From assembly GCA_021442155.1 (NCBI GenBank), contig CM038228.1, forward strand, positions 82,961,095 through 83,025,094: a stretch of DNA of 64,000 nucleotides, read 5' to 3'. The DNA comes from Cymbidium sinense (Eukaryota > Streptophyta > Magnoliopsida > Asparagales > Orchidaceae). The first letter of the stretch is position 1. The number at the start of each line of letters is the position of its first letter. Position numbers and translations under genes: made by a program. Positions 61,480-64,000 of the stretch are shown here, piece after piece. Under the pieces are notes generated by a model, which had not been told where the DNA came from, made no database searches, and was given only the letters and a program-made list of their open reading frames with translations.

Positions 61480-61944
61480 GTGACTAAATCAAACTAACTC
61501 ATGAGCCAGCCCAAGCTCAACTCGATAAACAGCACGTGAGTTAGCTTGATGAGTAAACAAGGCATACATGAGTAACCCGATAACTCAACTATTTAGCTTA
61601 TAAGGCAACTCATTTAAAAAATATTAAGATATAATACAACCGTGTAAAATATTAGCTCATTATTAAAAAAATATCTCACTTACTTAAGTTTGGTGATTTA
61701 ATATTATTTATATTCTAATTTCTCACTATTTTTATCATTTTATTACAACTATTTGAATCACTATCATTTTCTCTCTTTTATAACAAATGAGCCAGCTAAT
61801 AAGCCAACTCAAACTCTTAGAATTAAGCTCAAGCACTCATAGAATTGAGCTCCAACCAAGCTAGAACTCAATTAATTAATGAAGCACAAGCTCAAATTCA
61901 AGCCAAGTATAGCTCAAGCTTGGCTCAATTCATTTGCACCCCTA
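61480..61944. mobile_element. truncated hAT-like repeat with ATTTGCACCCCTA end
   Basis: The right end CAATTCATTTGCACCCCTA matches the common plant hAT-like MITE end (TAGGGGTGCAAATGAA reversed). The interior is full of 'CAAGCTC', 'GAGCTC' and 'AACTCA' words. The left end was not found, so it is truncated or decayed. Confidence 0.65.
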
Positions 61945-64000
61945 ATAAAAACCATAAAATAACCATTTTTTATTATTAAATAACAAAAATGTATGCATGA
62001 TTGGTTGATTGCTTGCAAGCAATCGCATAAGATAATTGGAAGATTATGCATGCAAGTGCCCTAAGAGAAAAAGTTGAATGCAATTTGTTATATGAGATTA
62101 ACCATCTAAAAAATAAGAAAATAGAGGCATTTGACAGATGTATGTTCTTGCATGAAGAGCTTAAAACTTCTCATTTCATAAATATTCTATGAATAGCATT
62201 TTTATATGTGTTTACAATCATAAAGAACCTCCAAGTTAATCAACAAATAGGACAAGCTTAGAAATCAAAAACATGTTCACATACACCAAAAAGTGTAAAT
62301 TTTGATTTTATCATTGAATCACAAAAAGCCAAGCATAATTGCCTTTCAAGAAATCATACAATAAAATTGGAAGGCAATGTTAACATGTGCCAAAAAAAAA
62401 ACATGTTAAGGGTTAGTTATTACACAGAGGGCTATTGCTTGTAGATGAAAATCATATTTTAGAAATGGGGATTTTGCAGTTTTGCCTTTCACACATGTCT
62501 AAAAATAAAATCTACAATTTTTTAGATATTTTGAAAGAGTTTGTAGGGTTAAAATTTTATTTCTAAATTTAACCAAACATACAAATCTCATAAATTCATT
62601 ATTTTTTAAACATGTTTTCTCATTTTAAGCAATCAATTGTCCCTTAGGTAAGACAAAACATCTAGTAAATAATAAAAAGGAAATATATAAATAATATATG
62701 TTCTCTTTTATGCATTAGAAATTTACATTTCTCTATTGTCCTAAATATTTTATAAATAGCATTTCTAGATGCATTAATAGCCCTCTGAATAATACATATT
62801 AAACAATCATAAACAAAAGAAAATATGATTAACCATGAAGCAAACATACACTTAAAAGTGTAGCAAGATGACAATTTTGATTTTTTTTTTTAATCTCATT
62901 CTAAGTGAATCATCTAAAAAAATTCCCATCCATCCCACCCTTCATCCTTTCTTCTCCGTTTTTTTTATATGTTCTTCTACTCTTCCTTCTCCATGTTTAA
63001 CAACAAAAGTATCTCTCAAGAAAAAAATAATTTATATTTCATTTCAATCCATAATCTTCATGGAAAAAAGAGGATTACTTTTATCACAATCTTGATCTTC
63101 ATATTCTTGATTTATTTCTTAGTTCATCCTACTCAATTTTGATTTCACACCTCTAACCAAAAAGTACTTCTTAATAAAAAAAGAAATAATATAATGAATA
63201 AATTTTTAAATATTCTTCTTGCTTCTCAAACTATCTCTTCTCCTCAAAAAACAACTACTTTTCTAGTGTTGATCATCCTACTTCGTCTATTCCACTTGTT
63301 TCGTTTTCCTTTTTTTTTTTCTTTTAAACAGTGTTTATTCCCTTTCTTTTCTTACTTTCACTAAAAGCAAATTTCAGATAGCATGTCCACTCAATAAAAA
63401 AGGAAGAAAAAAGAAATTCCATAGGAATCACTAGAATTCCTATAATTCCTCTTTAATATTTAAATTCTCCATCTTCTTAAACTTTTGGAAACATTCTCCA
63501 TTCTTTCTACAAAGAAAAATAGAAGAATAAAAAGCACATTTGCCATTTCTCACTACTCTGACAACACGCCAAAGTAAAAACAACATTAGATTCAAAACAA
63601 TAGTTACCTGTGTTATGTAAACTAGGAAGTGCAAGTTCTTTCTCATCATACTAAACAGCAACGATTAGAAAATGATTTGAGGTCAGTATGGGTAAAAAAT
63701 ATACATCGTAAGCACTTCTTTTCTTCGCTTTCAACACAAAACAAAGCAACCACTGCAATCACAAAAACAACAACAAAATGATAATTATTTCTACGCTTTA
63801 CTGTCAAGAATATCCAATGAAGACCGATAAATTAGATGTCAAAACTTAACTTATACTGCTGGTGACAGAACCTCAAAGAAGATGTAAGGTCTAAAACAGG
63901 AAGTTGCACCAACAAGGTAACATGAGAGGATTATGATAACATATGAACACTTTCTACTTTCCAGGTTATCTAACGTCAAGAAAATTACTGTGAATAAATA
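61945..64000. other. AT-rich spacer to the window end
   Basis: No gene is recognised. Frames 62,662-62,874, 62,868-63,095 and 63,440-63,661 are low-complexity or unmatched. The missing LARP6 5' exons, if the intron is very long, could lie here or beyond; I could not find the start of the La motif. Confidence 0.4.

Overview
The window looks like plant (angiosperm-type) nuclear DNA, AT-rich and packed with transposons, with a block of organelle-type DNA at its left edge. I cannot name the species. Few long open frames exist. Almost every recognisable protein is frameshifted or interrupted, so this is mainly transposon and relic DNA plus one ordinary nuclear gene.

Layout. (1) 1 to about 7,862 differs in base composition and style from the rest and resembles plant mitochondrial spacer DNA. 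It holds a plastid-type tRNA-His(GUG) relic, a broken plastid petA fragment, and decayed LINE and copia fragments. I read it as mitochondrial DNA carrying plastid inserts, either transferred to the nucleus or joined by misassembly. (2) 8,790-9,840 is a 5'-truncated RTE-type LINE ending in a TTG tail. (3) 10,773 to about 16,850 is a degraded hAT transposon with a recognisable BED/RICESLEEPER-type transposase relic. (4) 21,342-25,817 is a complete but frameshifted Ty1/copia retrotransposon with paired LTRs, a tRNA-Met primer site and a 5-bp target duplication. (5) 25,872-40,011 is a 14.1-kb Mutator-like element (MULE) with terminal inverted repeats and a perfect 9-bp target duplication. It carries a FAR1/MURA-type transposase on the minus strand, a plant-mobile-domain-like plus Ulp1-protease-like gene on the plus strand, and large arrays of a ~145-bp repeat built around the palindrome GTACTCTCATGAGAGTAC. 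The arrays face opposite ways in the two arms. (6) 41,236-42,259 and 43,277-43,716 are small hAT-like elements, one inserted inside a relative. (7) 44,618-46,677 on the minus strand is the 3' part of a LARP6-type La-related RNA-binding protein gene with recognisable exons. (8) 47,766-50,785 is a second, minus-strand copia element. (9) About 51,185-59,130 is dominated by a long-LTR Ty3/gypsy relic with an integrase remnant and an extra inverted LTR fragment. (10) The rest is AT-rich spacer with one more truncated hAT-like repeat.

The most interesting object is the MULE. It combines a transposase, a captured protease gene and palindromic, roughly nucleosome-length tandem repeats in inverted arms. 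MULEs carrying Ulp1-like genes are known in plants (for example the Kaonashi type); the repeat architecture is what I would follow up. A second recurring theme is single-base and short indels in recognisable coding sequence and between LTR pairs. This could be real decay, but it could also reflect residual assembly error.
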